64,000 nucleotides of DNA from Mesorhizobium sp. Root102 (GTDB lineage Bacteria > Pseudomonadota > Alphaproteobacteria > Rhizobiales > Rhizobiaceae), in NCBI RefSeq assembly GCF_001425625.1, contig NZ_LMCP01000009.1:62001-126000 (forward strand), read 5' to 3'. Below are positions 1 through 8,922 of this stretch, piece by piece. Each line of letters begins with the position of its first letter. Positions within the stretch are counted from its first letter, which is position 1. The position numbers and the translations under genes are program-made. Below the pieces are notes generated by a model, which ran no database searches, was not told the DNA's origin, and was given only the letters and a program-made list of their open reading frames with translations.

Positions 1-1768
1 CGATGTCGGGATTGCCGGCAAGCGCCGCCTTCTCGAAGCGCTCCATCTGGTCGCGCGTCTCGGCGATCGAAGAGTTCTGCGGCAGGTTCCAGTCGACGAT
101 CAGTTCGGGCCGGTCGGAGGACGGGAAGAACTGCTGCTGGACAAAACCCATGCCGACGATCGAGCCGGCGAACAACAGCACCGTGGCGATGATGGTCAGC
201 CAATGTCGGCGCACCGATCCGACCAGCACGCTGCGAAACAGCGACGTGAAGCGGCCGGGCTTGTCATGATGCTTCTGCTTCATCGTCGCCGGCAAGATGG
301 TGACGCCAAGCAGCGGCGCAAACAGCACCGCCACGATCCAAGACACCAATAGCGACACGGCAATGACGACGAACAGCGTGTAGGTATATTCGCCCGCCGC
401 GCTGTTGTTGAGGCCGATCGGAATGAAGCCGGTGACGGTCACCAACGTGCCGGTCAGCATCGGGAACGCTGTCGACGTGTAGACATAGGTCGCCGCCTTG
501 CGCAGATTGTCGCCGGCTTCCAGCCTGGCCACCATCATCTCGACGGCGATCATGGCATCGTCGACCAGCAGGCCGAGCGCGATGATCAGCGCACCCAGCG
601 AGATGCGCTGCAGCGAGATGCCGAGATAGTCCATGAACAGGAAGGTGATGGCCAGCACCAGCGGGATCGACAGCGCCACGACGAAGCCGGCGCGCAGGCC
701 GAGGCTGATAAAGGAGACGGCAAGCACGATGGCGACGGCCTCGAACAGCGCGCGGGTGAAGCCCGAAACCGCTTCCTCGACGATGACAGGCTGGTCTGCG
801 ACCAGATGCACGCCGACGCCGATTGGCAGGTCGGCGACGATCTTGTCCATCTCGACCTTCAGCGCCTTGCCGAAGTCGAGCAAATTGGCATTGGGCTTCA
901 TGCCGATGGCGAGCCCGATCGCATCTTCGCCGTTGAAACGGAACAGTGATGTCGGCGGATCGGCATAGCCGCGGGTGATGGTCGCGACATCGCTCAGCCG
1001 GAAGAAGCGGTCGTTGACGCGCAAATTGATGGCGCGCAGGCTTTCCTCCGAAGTGAACTGGCCCGAGACGCGCACGCTGACACGCTCGGGGCCGGTCTCG
1101 ATGACGCCCGAGGGCGCGACCGCGTTCTGCGCCTGCAGGCTGGCGACGATCGCCTGCTGGTTCAGGCCAAGTGCGGCGATCTGGCGGGTCGAGAATTCGA
1201 GATAGATCGCCTCGTCCTGCGCGCCGATCAGGTCGACCTTGCCGGCATTGGGCACCGCCAGGATCTGGGTGCGCGCCTGCTCGACATAATCGCGCAGCTG
1301 GCGCGGCGTCAGCCCGTCCGCCGTGAAGGCGTAGACATTGCCGTAGACGTCGCCAAAACGGTCATTGAAGAACGGCCCTTGCACGCCCTCGGGAAACTGG
1401 GCGCGGATGTCGTTGATCATGTTGCGGATGCGCATCCAGGTAGGGGCCACGTCGCGCGCCTTGGTCGACGGCTTCAGATTGACGAAGACGACGGTCTTGC
1501 CGGCCGTGGTGACGGATTTGCTGTAGTCGAGGCTGTCGAGCTCCTCTAGCTTCTTTTCGATGCGGTCGGTCACTTGTCGGACCGTCTCGTTGACCGACGC
1601 GCCCGGCCAGCTGGCCTGGATCAGCATGGTCTTGATGGTGAAGGCCGGATCTTCCTCGCGGCCGAGATTGAGATAGGCCGAGACGCCGGCAACGACGAAC
1701 ACCAGCATGAAATACCAGACCAGCGAGCGATGGCTGAGCGCCCAGTCGGAGAGGTTGAAGCCCTTCAC
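1..1768 (-). CDS. RND-family efflux pump, inner-membrane subunit (partial)
   Basis: The visible 589 codons are the N-terminal part of an AcrB/MexF-type proton-driven exporter, a family of about 1,030 residues; the C-terminus lies beyond base 1. The GTG start at 1768 overlaps the stop of the upstream adaptor by four bases (GTGA), so translation is probably coupled. A first membrane helix follows the start (SLVWYFMLVFVVAGVSAYL), then the periplasmic porter domain. Further helices near residues 350-450 include GLLVDDAMIAVE with the conserved Asp pair used in proton relay. It should form a tripartite pump with the two adaptors; no outer-membrane channel gene is in the window. Substrate cannot be read from sequence. 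Confidence 0.93.
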   Translation of the reverse strand, partial: MKGFNLSDWALSHRSLVWYFMLVFVVAGVSAYLNLGREEDPAFTIKTMLIQASWPGASVNETVRQVTDRIEKKLEELDSLDYSKSVTTAGKTVVFVNLKPSTKARDVAPTWMRIRNMINDIRAQFPEGVQGPFFNDRFGDVYGNVYAFTADGLTPRQLRDYVEQARTQILAVPNAGKVDLIGAQDEAIYLEFSTRQIAALGLNQQAIVASLQAQNAVAPSGVIETGPERVSVRVSGQFTSEESLRAINLRVNDRFFRLSDVATITRGYADPPTSLFRFNGEDAIGLAIGMKPNANLLDFGKALKVEMDKIVADLPIGVGVHLVADQPVIVEEAVSGFTRALFEAVAIVLAVSFISLGLRAGFVVALSIPLVLAITFLFMDYLGISLQRISLGALIIALGLLVDDAMIAVEMMVARLEAGDNLRKAATYVYTSTAFPMLTGTLVTVTGFIPIGLNNSAAGEYTYTLFVVIAVSLLVSWIVAVLFAPLLGVTILPATMKQKHHDKPGRFTSLFRSVLVGSVRRHWLTIIATVLLFAGSIVGMGFVQQQFFPSSDRPELIVDWNLPQNSSIAETRDQMERFEKAALAGNPDI

Positions 1769-2838
1769 TTGGCGGCTCCTTCCAGGATTTTGACCGTCTC
1801 GCCCGGTGTCAGGCTGTGGACACCGGCGGTGACGACGCGCATGCCCGCATCAAGTCCGCCGGTAACGGTAAAGCTGCCGGCGCGTTTGGCGCCGATTTGG
1901 ATATCGTGCAAGGTGGCCTTCGATTGCGCATCGACGGTCCAGACCTGCTGCTTGCCGTCCTTTTCCAGCAATGCCGACAGCGGCAGCTCGATCGTCGGGT
2001 CGATCGCTGTCACCCGTGTCGCCGTCACCGTCGAGCCGAGCCGGAACGCCGTCGGCGCGTTGAGCAGCGTCAGGCGCGTGCGGCGCGTGCGGGTCGAACT
2101 GTCGGCCTGCGGCGCGATCTCGCGCAATTTGGCCTCGGTGCGGATCGACGGCAGCGATTGCAGGATGACGTCGAAGCCGGTTCCGTCAGTCAGGTCGCCG
2201 GTCAACTGGTCGGGAATGTCGACGACGGCTTCGCGCACATCCGAGCGCGCTACCGTGACCACGGTCTGGCCGGCCGACACGGTCTGCCCGACTTCGGCCC
2301 CTGTCGCGGTGACGACGCCGTCGAAATCCGAAAACAGCCTGGCATAGCCGAGCTGTTCCTGCGATTTGGCCAGCGCCGCCTTGGCGCGCTCGACATTGGC
2401 CTGTGCGGCCTGGCGTGCCTGCTGGGCCGCCTCATAGGTGGCCTGCGAGGTGTTCTTGTCGGCCAGCAGCGCGCGTTGGCGCTCCTCGCTGGCGGCGGCG
2501 TTGGTGAATTCCGCCTGGGCGTTGGAGAGACCGGCCTTTGCCGCCTGCAAGGCGAGTTCCAGCGCCGTCGGATCAAGCGTGGCGATCGTCGTGCCCTTGG
2601 TGACGAGGTCGCCGATATCGACGTCGCGGCTGACGACGCGGCCAAGCAGGCGGAAGGCCAGGTTGGCGCTGAATTCCGGTTCGACGACGCCGGCAAAACC
2701 GAGCGTCTGGGTGGTGCGCGGCTCGACCACCACCGAAAGCACCGGCCGGATGATCTCGGGCGCCTTTTCCGGCTCGGCCGAACAGGCGCCGAAAAGGATC
2801 AGCGAAGACAGGGCGATCAATTGCACCGACCGGGTCAT
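1765..2838 (-). CDS. RND efflux periplasmic adaptor (HlyD/AcrA family), lipoprotein
   Basis: A 357-residue membrane-fusion protein that would bridge the inner-membrane pump to an outer-membrane channel. It has a lipoprotein signal with lipobox FGAC, so the mature protein should be anchored through its N-terminal Cys. A lipoyl/barrel-sandwich half, an alpha-helical hairpin rich in Ala, Gln and Glu (about residues 95-160), a second lipoyl half and a beta-barrel region follow in the usual order. The ATG overlaps the stop of the adjacent adaptor by four bases, and its own stop overlaps the pump start, giving a three-gene operon. Confidence 0.93.
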   Translation of the reverse strand: MTRSVQLIALSSLILFGACSAEPEKAPEIIRPVLSVVVEPRTTQTLGFAGVVEPEFSANLAFRLLGRVVSRDVDIGDLVTKGTTIATLDPTALELALQAAKAGLSNAQAEFTNAAASEERQRALLADKNTSQATYEAAQQARQAAQANVERAKAALAKSQEQLGYARLFSDFDGVVTATGAEVGQTVSAGQTVVTVARSDVREAVVDIPDQLTGDLTDGTGFDVILQSLPSIRTEAKLREIAPQADSSTRTRRTRLTLLNAPTAFRLGSTVTATRVTAIDPTIELPLSALLEKDGKQQVWTVDAQSKATLHDIQIGAKRAGSFTVTGGLDAGMRVVTAGVHSLTPGETVKILEGAAK

Positions 2839-3971
2839 TGCGTTGCCCCTCCGGCGATCTCGACCGTCTGGCCTGGGCTGAGCAACTGACCGCCGGCGGT
2901 GATGACGTGCTGGCCGGGCTCCAACCCCTTGTCGACGACAATCACGCCGGAATCATAGGCGAGGATATCCACTGGCGCGATCGTGACCGCCTTGGAAGCC
3001 GGGTCGACGAGCCAGACCGCCGGCTTGCCATCGCTGGAGGTCAGCGCCTGCCAGGGCAGGATCACGGCTTTCACCGGTTTTGCGCTGACCGTGCCGGTGA
3101 CGGCCGCACCAAGCGGCATGGCGGCGGGGGTATCGGGAATGGCGACTTTCACCCGAACTGAAGCCGAGGCCGCATCGACCACCGGCGAGATTTCGCGCAC
3201 CTTGCCCGTCGCCTTGATCGTGGGATCCGACACCAGCGTGATCGACACGGGCGGCGCCGCCGAACTGCCGGCGACCAGCGTTTCATGGACATTGAAGACC
3301 GCGTCGCGGTCGCCGTCCTGGGCAAGGGTGAAGACGGTCTGCGCTGCCTGCACCACCTGGCCGGCTTCGACCGCGCGTGCGGTGACGATGCCTGGCGCGC
3401 CGGCCCTGAGTTCGGTGAAGGTGAGGCTCTCCCGGGCATTGTCCAACGCGCTCTGCGCCTGCTGGACGCTGCCTTGCGCCACGCTCTGCGCCTGCGCGGC
3501 CTGATCATAGTCGCGGCGTGTCGTGAAACCCTGGGCGAGCAGCGCCTTCTGACGCTCAAAGGCGGCGGAGGCTTGCGTCAATTGCGCTTGTGCTGCGTCG
3601 AGATCGGCCTGCGCCGAGCGCAGGTCCGATTCCTGCTCCTGCGGATCGATGCGGGCCAAAAGCGTGCCCTTGTCGACATGCTGGCCGATTTCCACCAGCC
3701 GTTCGGCAACTCGGCCGCCGACGCGGAAGGCCAGATTGTTCAGCGTGCGCGCGGCGATGACGCCAGTCAGCGACGTCGTCGGGGCGTAGCTGGAGATTTC
3801 GACCTCGGCGGTGCGCACCATGATCGGCAGCTTGTGTTCGGCCGCCGCCTGCTTCTGGCAGCCGGCAAGCAGCAGGCTCGCCACCGCGCAGACAAGGATT
3901 GGGGCGGTTCGAAATGGCAAAAAGCTGGAGGGCGATGGTTGCAAGGCGGACGATGTCGCGTTCCTGCTCAT
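2835..3971 (-). CDS. RND efflux periplasmic adaptor (HlyD/AcrA family), first of two
   Basis: A 378-residue adaptor and the first gene of the efflux operon. The N-terminus has a hydrophobic segment ending in lipobox LLAGC (Cys about 38), so it is a predicted lipoprotein. The core shows the same lipoyl, helical hairpin and beta-barrel layout as the next gene, but the two are clearly diverged rather than a recent duplication. Two adaptors serving one pump suggests a heteromeric adaptor ring or alternative partners. No regulator gene is adjacent in the visible sequence. Confidence 0.92.
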   Translation of the reverse strand: MSRNATSSALQPSPSSFLPFRTAPILVCAVASLLLAGCQKQAAAEHKLPIMVRTAEVEISSYAPTTSLTGVIAARTLNNLAFRVGGRVAERLVEIGQHVDKGTLLARIDPQEQESDLRSAQADLDAAQAQLTQASAAFERQKALLAQGFTTRRDYDQAAQAQSVAQGSVQQAQSALDNARESLTFTELRAGAPGIVTARAVEAGQVVQAAQTVFTLAQDGDRDAVFNVHETLVAGSSAAPPVSITLVSDPTIKATGKVREISPVVDAASASVRVKVAIPDTPAAMPLGAAVTGTVSAKPVKAVILPWQALTSSDGKPAVWLVDPASKAVTIAPVDILAYDSGVIVVDKGLEPGQHVITAGGQLLSPGQTVEIAGGATQ

Positions 3972-4036
3972 GGCTTCCCCTGCCTGCGTGGGACGCTCCC
4001 ACTGCGGAGCCTCGTGGGCCGTTCGAAGATAATCGA

Positions 4037-4071
4037 TCCCTTGGAAAAGGGAACCTACCCTCGTACGCGTA
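4037..4071. promoter_or_regulatory. Candidate operator palindromes between efflux operon and gabT
   Basis: The 240-bp divergent intergenic region carries two perfect inverted repeats: TCCCTT-GGAA-AAGGGA at 4037-4052 and TACGCGTA at 4064-4071. TetR-type repressors of RND operons often bind palindromes just upstream of the first adaptor gene, so either could be an operator. No convincing -35/-10 pair was found to support this. Confidence 0.3.
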
Positions 4072-4211
4072 TCGGTCGACTGGTTAAGGCCGCGGCGGGC
4101 GACAGGCCCAATCGCCTGTTGACGGTGCCGACTTGAGGAAAACGTGAAATAAGGTCAGAAGACATGTCAGCGACATCAACAAGAACGGGCGCCGGCCCGA
4201 TGAGGGATACC

Positions 4212-5489
4212 ATGAAGAATTCAGCCATTTCCGAGCGCAAGAACCAGTCGATCTCGCGCGGCGTCGGCATGACCACGCAGATCTATGCCGACCGGGCCGA
4301 GAATTCGGAGATCTGGGATGTCGAAGGCCGCCGCTACATCGACTTCTCGTCGGGTATCGCCGTCGTCAACACCGGTCACCGTCACCCGAAGGTGATCGAG
4401 GCGGTCAAGGCGCAGCTCGACCGCTTCACCCACACCTGCCACCAGGTTGTGCCCTATGAGAGCTATGTGCGGCTGGCGGAACGGCTGAACGGCATGCTGC
4501 CCGGCAAGTTCGAGAAGAAGACGATCTTCGTCACCACTGGCGCCGAGGCGGTCGAGAACGCCATCAAGATCGCCCGCAACGCCACCGGCCGCCCGGCGGT
4601 CATCGCTTTCGCCGGCGGCTTCCATGGCCGCACCTTCATGGGCATGGCGCTGACCGGCAAGGTCGTGCCCTACAAGGTCGGCTTCGGCGCCATGCCGGGC
4701 GACGTCTACCATGCGCCGTTCCCGGTGCCGCTGCACGGTGTGTCGGTCGCCGATTCACTGGCAGCACTGGACCGGCTGTTCAAGGCCGATGTCGACCCGG
4801 CTCGCGTCGCCGCCATCATCATCGAGCCGGTGCAGGGCGAGGGCGGCTTCTACGACGCTCCGCGCGAGTTCCTGACGGCGCTGCGCAAGCTCTGCGACCA
4901 GCACGGCATGCTTTTGATCGCCGACGAAGTGCAGACCGGCTTCGCCCGCACCGGCAAGATGTTTGCGATGGATCACCATGAGGTGGCGGCCGACATCACC
5001 ACCATGGCCAAGAGCCTGGCCGGCGGTTTCCCGCTGGCCGCAGTCACCGGCCGCGCCGAAATCATGGATGCGCCCGGCCCCGGTGGGCTCGGCGGCACCT
5101 ATGGCGGCAGCCCCATCGGTGTCGCCGCCGCACACGCCGTGCTCGACGTGATCGAGGACGAAAAGCTGTGCGACCGCGCCAACACGCTGGGTGCAAGGTT
5201 GAAACAGCGGCTGCAGTCGATCCGCGACGACGTGCCCGAGATCGTCGACATCAGAGGCCTCGGCTTCATGAACGCCGTCGAGTTCAACGACGTCAAGAAG
5301 GGCCTGCCGTCGGCCGAGATCGCCAACGCGATCCGGCTGAAGGCGCTCGACAAGGGCCTGATCCTCTTGACCTGCGGCGTCTATGGTAACGTCATCCGCT
5401 TCCTCGCCCCGATCACCATCCAGGACGGTGTCATGAACGAGGCGCTCGATATCCTGGAAAGCTCGATCCGCGAAGTCTGCGCCGCCTGA
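4212..5489 (+). CDS. gabT: 4-aminobutyrate aminotransferase (class III, PLP-dependent)
   Basis: Transfers the amino group of GABA to 2-oxoglutarate, giving succinate semialdehyde and glutamate. At 425 residues it matches the usual GabT length. Visible marks are the class-III region DEVQTGFARTGK, the PLP-lysine motif MAKSLAGGFPLAAVTG and the phosphate-binding GAEAVENAIK. I chose ATG 4212 because AGGGA lies seven bases upstream and the protein then begins at the family's usual point; an in-frame ATG at 4164 would add 16 residues. No gabD is next to it. Other omega-amino acids (e.g. 5-aminovalerate) are possible substrates. Confidence 0.9.
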   Translation: MKNSAISERKNQSISRGVGMTTQIYADRAENSEIWDVEGRRYIDFSSGIAVVNTGHRHPKVIEAVKAQLDRFTHTCHQVVPYESYVRLAERLNGMLPGKFEKKTIFVTTGAEAVENAIKIARNATGRPAVIAFAGGFHGRTFMGMALTGKVVPYKVGFGAMPGDVYHAPFPVPLHGVSVADSLAALDRLFKADVDPARVAAIIIEPVQGEGGFYDAPREFLTALRKLCDQHGMLLIADEVQTGFARTGKMFAMDHHEVAADITTMAKSLAGGFPLAAVTGRAEIMDAPGPGGLGGTYGGSPIGVAAAHAVLDVIEDEKLCDRANTLGARLKQRLQSIRDDVPEIVDIRGLGFMNAVEFNDVKKGLPSAEIANAIRLKALDKGLILLTCGVYGNVIRFLAPITIQDGVMNEALDILESSIREVCAA

Positions 5490-5519
5490 TCGGCGGCGCG
5501 CCGGCTGGACGGCGCGGAA

Positions 5520-6773
5520 TTATCCCGCCGCTCTAGCGGGTTCGCTATCGAGGAAAGCAGCCAGCGCCGCTTTCAGCCCTTCGGGGCCAGCCGCGATCGT
5601 CTGCGGCCTCGGCGAGAAGCCGGCGCCGAGCATCTTGCGGCCAAGCATGTGGTCGCCGGGTCGGTTGACCGATTCGATGCCGAGCAGCCGGTCGCCGGCA
5701 TAGTGGTAGATCGAGAATTTGTTGTCGGGCAGGTCACCCAGCACGACATGGCTGTCGCCACCGGCGGTCAGACCGACCATTTGCAATTTCATGTCGCCGA
5801 TGTCGGACCAGAACCAGGGCACAGCCGAATAGGCATCGGTGTGGCCTGTGATCGTGCGTGCGGCAAGCCGCGCCTGGTCGGTGGCGTTCTGCACCGATTC
5901 CAGCCGCACGTCGCCGCCGGTGAACCAGTGCCGGTAGGAAGCAGCGTCGCCGATGGCCAGGATTTCAGGCACCGAAGTGCGCATCTGGTGATCGACGCGG
6001 ATGCCGTTGGCGATGCTGAGGCCTGCGGACTGCGCCAGTTCGACATTCGGCACGGCACCGATGCCGACGATGACCATACGCGCCGGCAGCCTTTCGCCTG
6101 ACGAGGTGATCGCGGCCGCCACATGGCCGCTTTCGCCTTCGAGCCTGGCAATCGAAGTGCCGGTAAGGATGCGTACGCCTGCCGCTTCCAGCCGTTGCCG
6201 AACGTGGCTCGCCACGACCGGCGCCACGGCGCGGCCGAGCAGCCGGTCCACCGCTTCCACAACTGTCACCATGCGGCCGGCAGCCCTCAAGGTGGCTGCG
6301 ATCTCCAGCCCGATGAAGCCGCCGCCTAGGATGACGACCTCGTCGCTCTGCGCGCTGAGCTCGCGGATCAGCCGCGCATCGGCCAGCGAGCGCAGCGACA
6401 GCACGCCGGACAGATCGGAGCCCGGCAGCGGCAGGGCGCGCGGGCGCGAGCCGGTCGCCAGGATCAGGTGGTCGAAGGCAAGCACACCGCCGTCTGATAT
6501 CTCCAGGCTGCGGCGTCCGGCATCGATGCGATCGATCCTGACGCCCGGCCGGTAGTCGATGGCACTGCCGGTGTAGAAGGCCTCGCCACGCAAGGGTTGC
6601 GGTTTGGCCTCGGCATCCTTGATGAAGGTCTTCGACAAGGGTGGCTTGTGGTATGGCAACTCGTTCTCGTCACCGACGAGGATCACCTGCCCGTCATAGC
6701 CGTCCTCGCGCAGACTGGCAGCCGCTTGCACGCCCGCATGACCCGCGCCGACAATGACCACACCGTTCTTCAT
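5520..6773 (-). CDS. FAD/NAD(P)-dependent ferredoxin-reductase-type oxidoreductase
   Basis: A 417-residue flavoprotein of the ferredoxin/rhodocoxin/putidaredoxin reductase type. It has an N-terminal FAD-binding Rossmann motif (VVIVGAGHAGVQAAASL), the YHKPPLSK segment typical of this group, a second dinucleotide motif for NAD(P)H (VVILGGGFIGLEIAATL, about residue 150) and a C-terminal reductase domain with the FAD motif EILAIGDAA. It would pass electrons from NAD(P)H to a small ferredoxin. No ferredoxin or P450 is adjacent, so the partner is unknown. It is convergent with gabT, 30 bases apart. Confidence 0.88.
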   Translation of the reverse strand: MKNGVVIVGAGHAGVQAAASLREDGYDGQVILVGDENELPYHKPPLSKTFIKDAEAKPQPLRGEAFYTGSAIDYRPGVRIDRIDAGRRSLEISDGGVLAFDHLILATGSRPRALPLPGSDLSGVLSLRSLADARLIRELSAQSDEVVILGGGFIGLEIAATLRAAGRMVTVVEAVDRLLGRAVAPVVASHVRQRLEAAGVRILTGTSIARLEGESGHVAAAITSSGERLPARMVIVGIGAVPNVELAQSAGLSIANGIRVDHQMRTSVPEILAIGDAASYRHWFTGGDVRLESVQNATDQARLAARTITGHTDAYSAVPWFWSDIGDMKLQMVGLTAGGDSHVVLGDLPDNKFSIYHYAGDRLLGIESVNRPGDHMLGRKMLGAGFSPRPQTIAAGPEGLKAALAAFLDSEPARAAG

Positions 6774-6922
6774 CGCATTCCAATCCCGCTTCTATCCTAG
6801 GATGTCTCGCCATGTGGCAATTGTCTGGCGACGCCGCAAGCTAGCTTTTGCGGGTCGCACCCGGGATGGCGGCTGTCAATCGTACAGTTCAGTTGCAAGA
6901 CCGGCGCAGGAACAGCATAAAG

Positions 6923-6952
6923 TTGACAGTCGTAGTTTAGAATAATTCTAAA
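6923..6952 (+). promoter_or_regulatory. Candidate sigma70-type promoter of the iron cluster
   Basis: TTGACA at 6923-6928 is a perfect -35 hexamer. The best -10 at 18-bp spacing is TCTAAA (6947-6952), which lies inside the right arm of the Irr palindrome. Initiation near 6959 would give a leader of about 250 nt before the imelysin start. Confidence 0.5.
6936..6952. promoter_or_regulatory. Irr box (iron control element)
   Basis: TTTAGAATAATTCTAAA is a perfect palindrome around a central A and fits the rhizobial Irr/ICE pattern TTTAGAA-N3-TTCTAAA. It sits between the -35 hexamer and the start site, overlapping the -10, which fits repression by Irr under iron limitation. An irr gene is present at 42.1 kb. 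Confidence 0.85.
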
Positions 6953-7206
6953 CTATTGTTTCAATTGGCTTTTCTTGCGGATTGTCATTGACATTCGACG
7001 ATGTCACAGCTTTATGGAAGCTCGCGCGTCAGCGCATCCCTTTAATGTCTGGGCCTTGAACCCTTTCGATTGGAGGCATTTTGGTGTCTTTCTTCCGCGA
7101 ACCGCGCGATGGCGCGGCATCTCTTGCGCCCAATGGCATGCATATGGCGTGGCGCCTGTCGCCGCGCGCGCCGTTTACAGAAATTCCGAGAAACTGGAGA
7201 GTGATT

Positions 7207-8496
7207 GTGACAGCACGATATGGCGGCAGGCTCGCCGCGATCGGCGCCACGGCCCTGCTGACGGCGGCGGTGTTCGTGTTGCCGGCAAAGGCGGAAACCG
7301 ATGCGAAGGCGGTCGTCAAGACCTATTCCGACATCGCGCTGGCCAAATATGAAGATTCGTTGACCACCGCGCAGGCACTCGACAAGGCGGTCGACGCATT
7401 GCTCGCCAAGCCATCGGTGGAAACCCTCAACGCTGCCCGCGAGGCATGGAAGGCATCGCGTGTGCCTTACCAGCAGACCGAGGTCTACCGTTTCGGCAAC
7501 AAGATCGTCGACGACTGGGAAGGCAAGGTGAATTCCTGGCCGCTGGACGAAGGCCTGATCGACTATGTCGCCAAGAGCTACGGCACCGAATCGGACGCGA
7601 ATGCGCTCTATACGGCCAATGTGATCGCCAACAAGGAGATCGAGATCAACGGCAAGAAGGTCGATGCTTCGAAGCTTTCGCCGGAATTCCTCTCCGGCAC
7701 GCTGCAGGAGGCCGGCGGGATCGAGGCCAATGTCGCTACCGGCTATCACGCCATCGAATTTCTGCTCTGGGGCCAGGATCTGCATGGCACCGGCCCGGGT
7801 GCCGGCGAGCGCCCCTATACCGACTACGACCTCAAGAATTGCACCGGCGGCAATTGTGACCGCCGCGCCCAGTATCTGAAATCGGCAAGCGATCTTCTGG
7901 TTTCCGATCTTCAGGAGATGGTCGGCAACTGGAAGGAAGGCGGCGCCGCCCGCAAGGCCGTCGTCGACGGCGAGCCGAACGCTGCGATCTCGTCCATCTT
8001 CGCCGGCATGGGCTCACTGTCCTACGGCGAATTGGCCGGCGAACGCATGAAGCTCGGCCTGCTGTTGCATGATCCGGAAGAGGAGCATGACTGCTTTTCC
8101 GACAACACCTACAACTCGCATCTCTACGACGCCATCGGCATTCGCGCCGCCTACCATGCCAGCTATACCAGGCTCGACGGCACCGTCGTTTCGGGCCCCT
8201 CCGTGGCCGATATGTTGAAGGCGGCCGATCCGGCGATCGACCAGGAACTGTCGGACAAGCTCGATGTCGCGGTCGCCAAGATGGAGGCGATCAAGACACG
8301 GGCATTGGCCGGCGAGGCCTATGACCAGCAGATCGCCGAGGGCAACACGCAAGGCAATGCCACCGTGCAGGCAGCGATCGACGCGCTGATCGACCAGACC
8401 AAGTCGATCGAACGCGCCGTTGGCTCCCTGAAGCTCAGCACCATCGCCTTCGAAGGGTCCGACAGTCTCGACGCACCCGACAAGGTGTTCAAGTAG
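7207..8496 (+). CDS. irpA: Imelysin-family iron-regulated protein (IrpA/COG3487 type)
   Basis: A secreted, probably periplasmic protein of the imelysin (IrpA/ICMP, former M75) family, thought to bind iron or another metal during uptake; the exact activity is unproven. The GTG at 7207 gives 429 residues with a clean signal peptide (basic MTARYGGR, hydrophobic stretch, LPAKA cleavage region), and GGAGA lies six bases upstream. The family motif GxHxxE is intact as GYHAIE at residues 179-184, followed by FLLWGQD. It is the first gene of a collinear group with bfd, bfr and three export-targeted iron proteins, and is preceded by an Irr box. Confidence 0.88.
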   Translation: MTARYGGRLAAIGATALLTAAVFVLPAKAETDAKAVVKTYSDIALAKYEDSLTTAQALDKAVDALLAKPSVETLNAAREAWKASRVPYQQTEVYRFGNKIVDDWEGKVNSWPLDEGLIDYVAKSYGTESDANALYTANVIANKEIEINGKKVDASKLSPEFLSGTLQEAGGIEANVATGYHAIEFLLWGQDLHGTGPGAGERPYTDYDLKNCTGGNCDRRAQYLKSASDLLVSDLQEMVGNWKEGGAARKAVVDGEPNAAISSIFAGMGSLSYGELAGERMKLGLLLHDPEEEHDCFSDNTYNSHLYDAIGIRAAYHASYTRLDGTVVSGPSVADMLKAADPAIDQELSDKLDVAVAKMEAIKTRALAGEAYDQQIAEGNTQGNATVQAAIDALIDQTKSIERAVGSLKLSTIAFEGSDSLDAPDKVFK

Positions 8497-8519
8497 CCGC
8501 CGAAAGGCTGGAGCCTGAT

Positions 8520-8555
8520 CCGGAGCTGGATAGCCGGCTTCGGAATGGGCTCCGG
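8520..8555 (+). other. Inverted repeat between irpA and bfd
   Basis: CCGGAGC (8520-8526) pairs with GCTCCGG (8549-8555) around a 22-nt loop in the 114-bp gap after irpA. There is no U tract, so it is not a standard terminator. It could be a processing or stabilising hairpin that sets different expression for the first gene. Confidence 0.35.
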
Positions 8556-8610
8556 TTAAGAAATCAAGCCACACGGCGCGGGAGGCGCCGTCAGCCATCC
8601 GAGCAAATTG

Positions 8611-8922
8611 ATGCTGATCTGCCATTGCAATATCATCACCGAGAAGGAGATCGAGCAGACGATCGTCGGGCTGCTGGATCAGGATTCCTGGCAGCTGATC
8701 GTGCCGGCGAAGGTCTATCACGCCATGCAAAAGCGCGGCCGCTGTTGCGGCTGCTTCCCAAATGTGGTCGAAACGATCATTCGGGTCACCGAAAACTACC
8801 ACGCCCGCTCGGAGGCGAACGGCGTGGATGTCGTTTCACACCTGGATCGCGTCAGAGGCCTGCGCGTCCAATACGGGAGCAGAAATCATGAAAGGCGATC
8901 CGCAGATCATCGAGCGGCTTAA
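8611..8922 (+). CDS. bfd: Bacterioferritin-associated ferredoxin (Bfd), [2Fe-2S]
   Basis: Supplies electrons to bacterioferritin to reduce and release stored iron. The BFD-like [2Fe-2S] pattern is visible: C4-x-C6 and C45-x2-C48, with an additional Cys46 in RGRCCGC. At 103 residues it is longer than the 64-residue E. coli protein; the extra part is C-terminal. ATG 8611 is preferred over the TTG at 8608. Its last 35 bases overlap the start of bfr in another frame, so the two are probably translationally coupled and made together. Confidence 0.9.
   Translation: MLICHCNIITEKEIEQTIVGLLDQDSWQLIVPAKVYHAMQKRGRCCGCFPNVVETIIRVTENYHARSEANGVDVVSHLDRVRGLRVQYGSRNHERRSADHRAA

Larger units (their letters stand above)
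6774..7206. other. Divergent intergenic region upstream of the iron cluster
   Basis: This 433-bp stretch separates the flavoprotein gene from the imelysin gene and holds the Irr-controlled promoter described separately. A TTG-initiated in-frame extension of the imelysin ORF begins at 7081, but it lacks a ribosome site and would bury the signal peptide, so I treat 6960-7206 as a long 5' leader. Confidence 0.5.

Noticed and set aside
2250..2941. Arg/Pro-rich ORFs inside the two adaptor genes
   Set aside because: Out-of-frame products of G+C-rich coding sequence that overlap well-supported adaptor genes.
7081..7206. N-terminal extension of the imelysin from TTG 7081
   Set aside because: No ribosome site, and it would place about 42 residues ahead of a clear signal peptide; GTG 7207 fits better.
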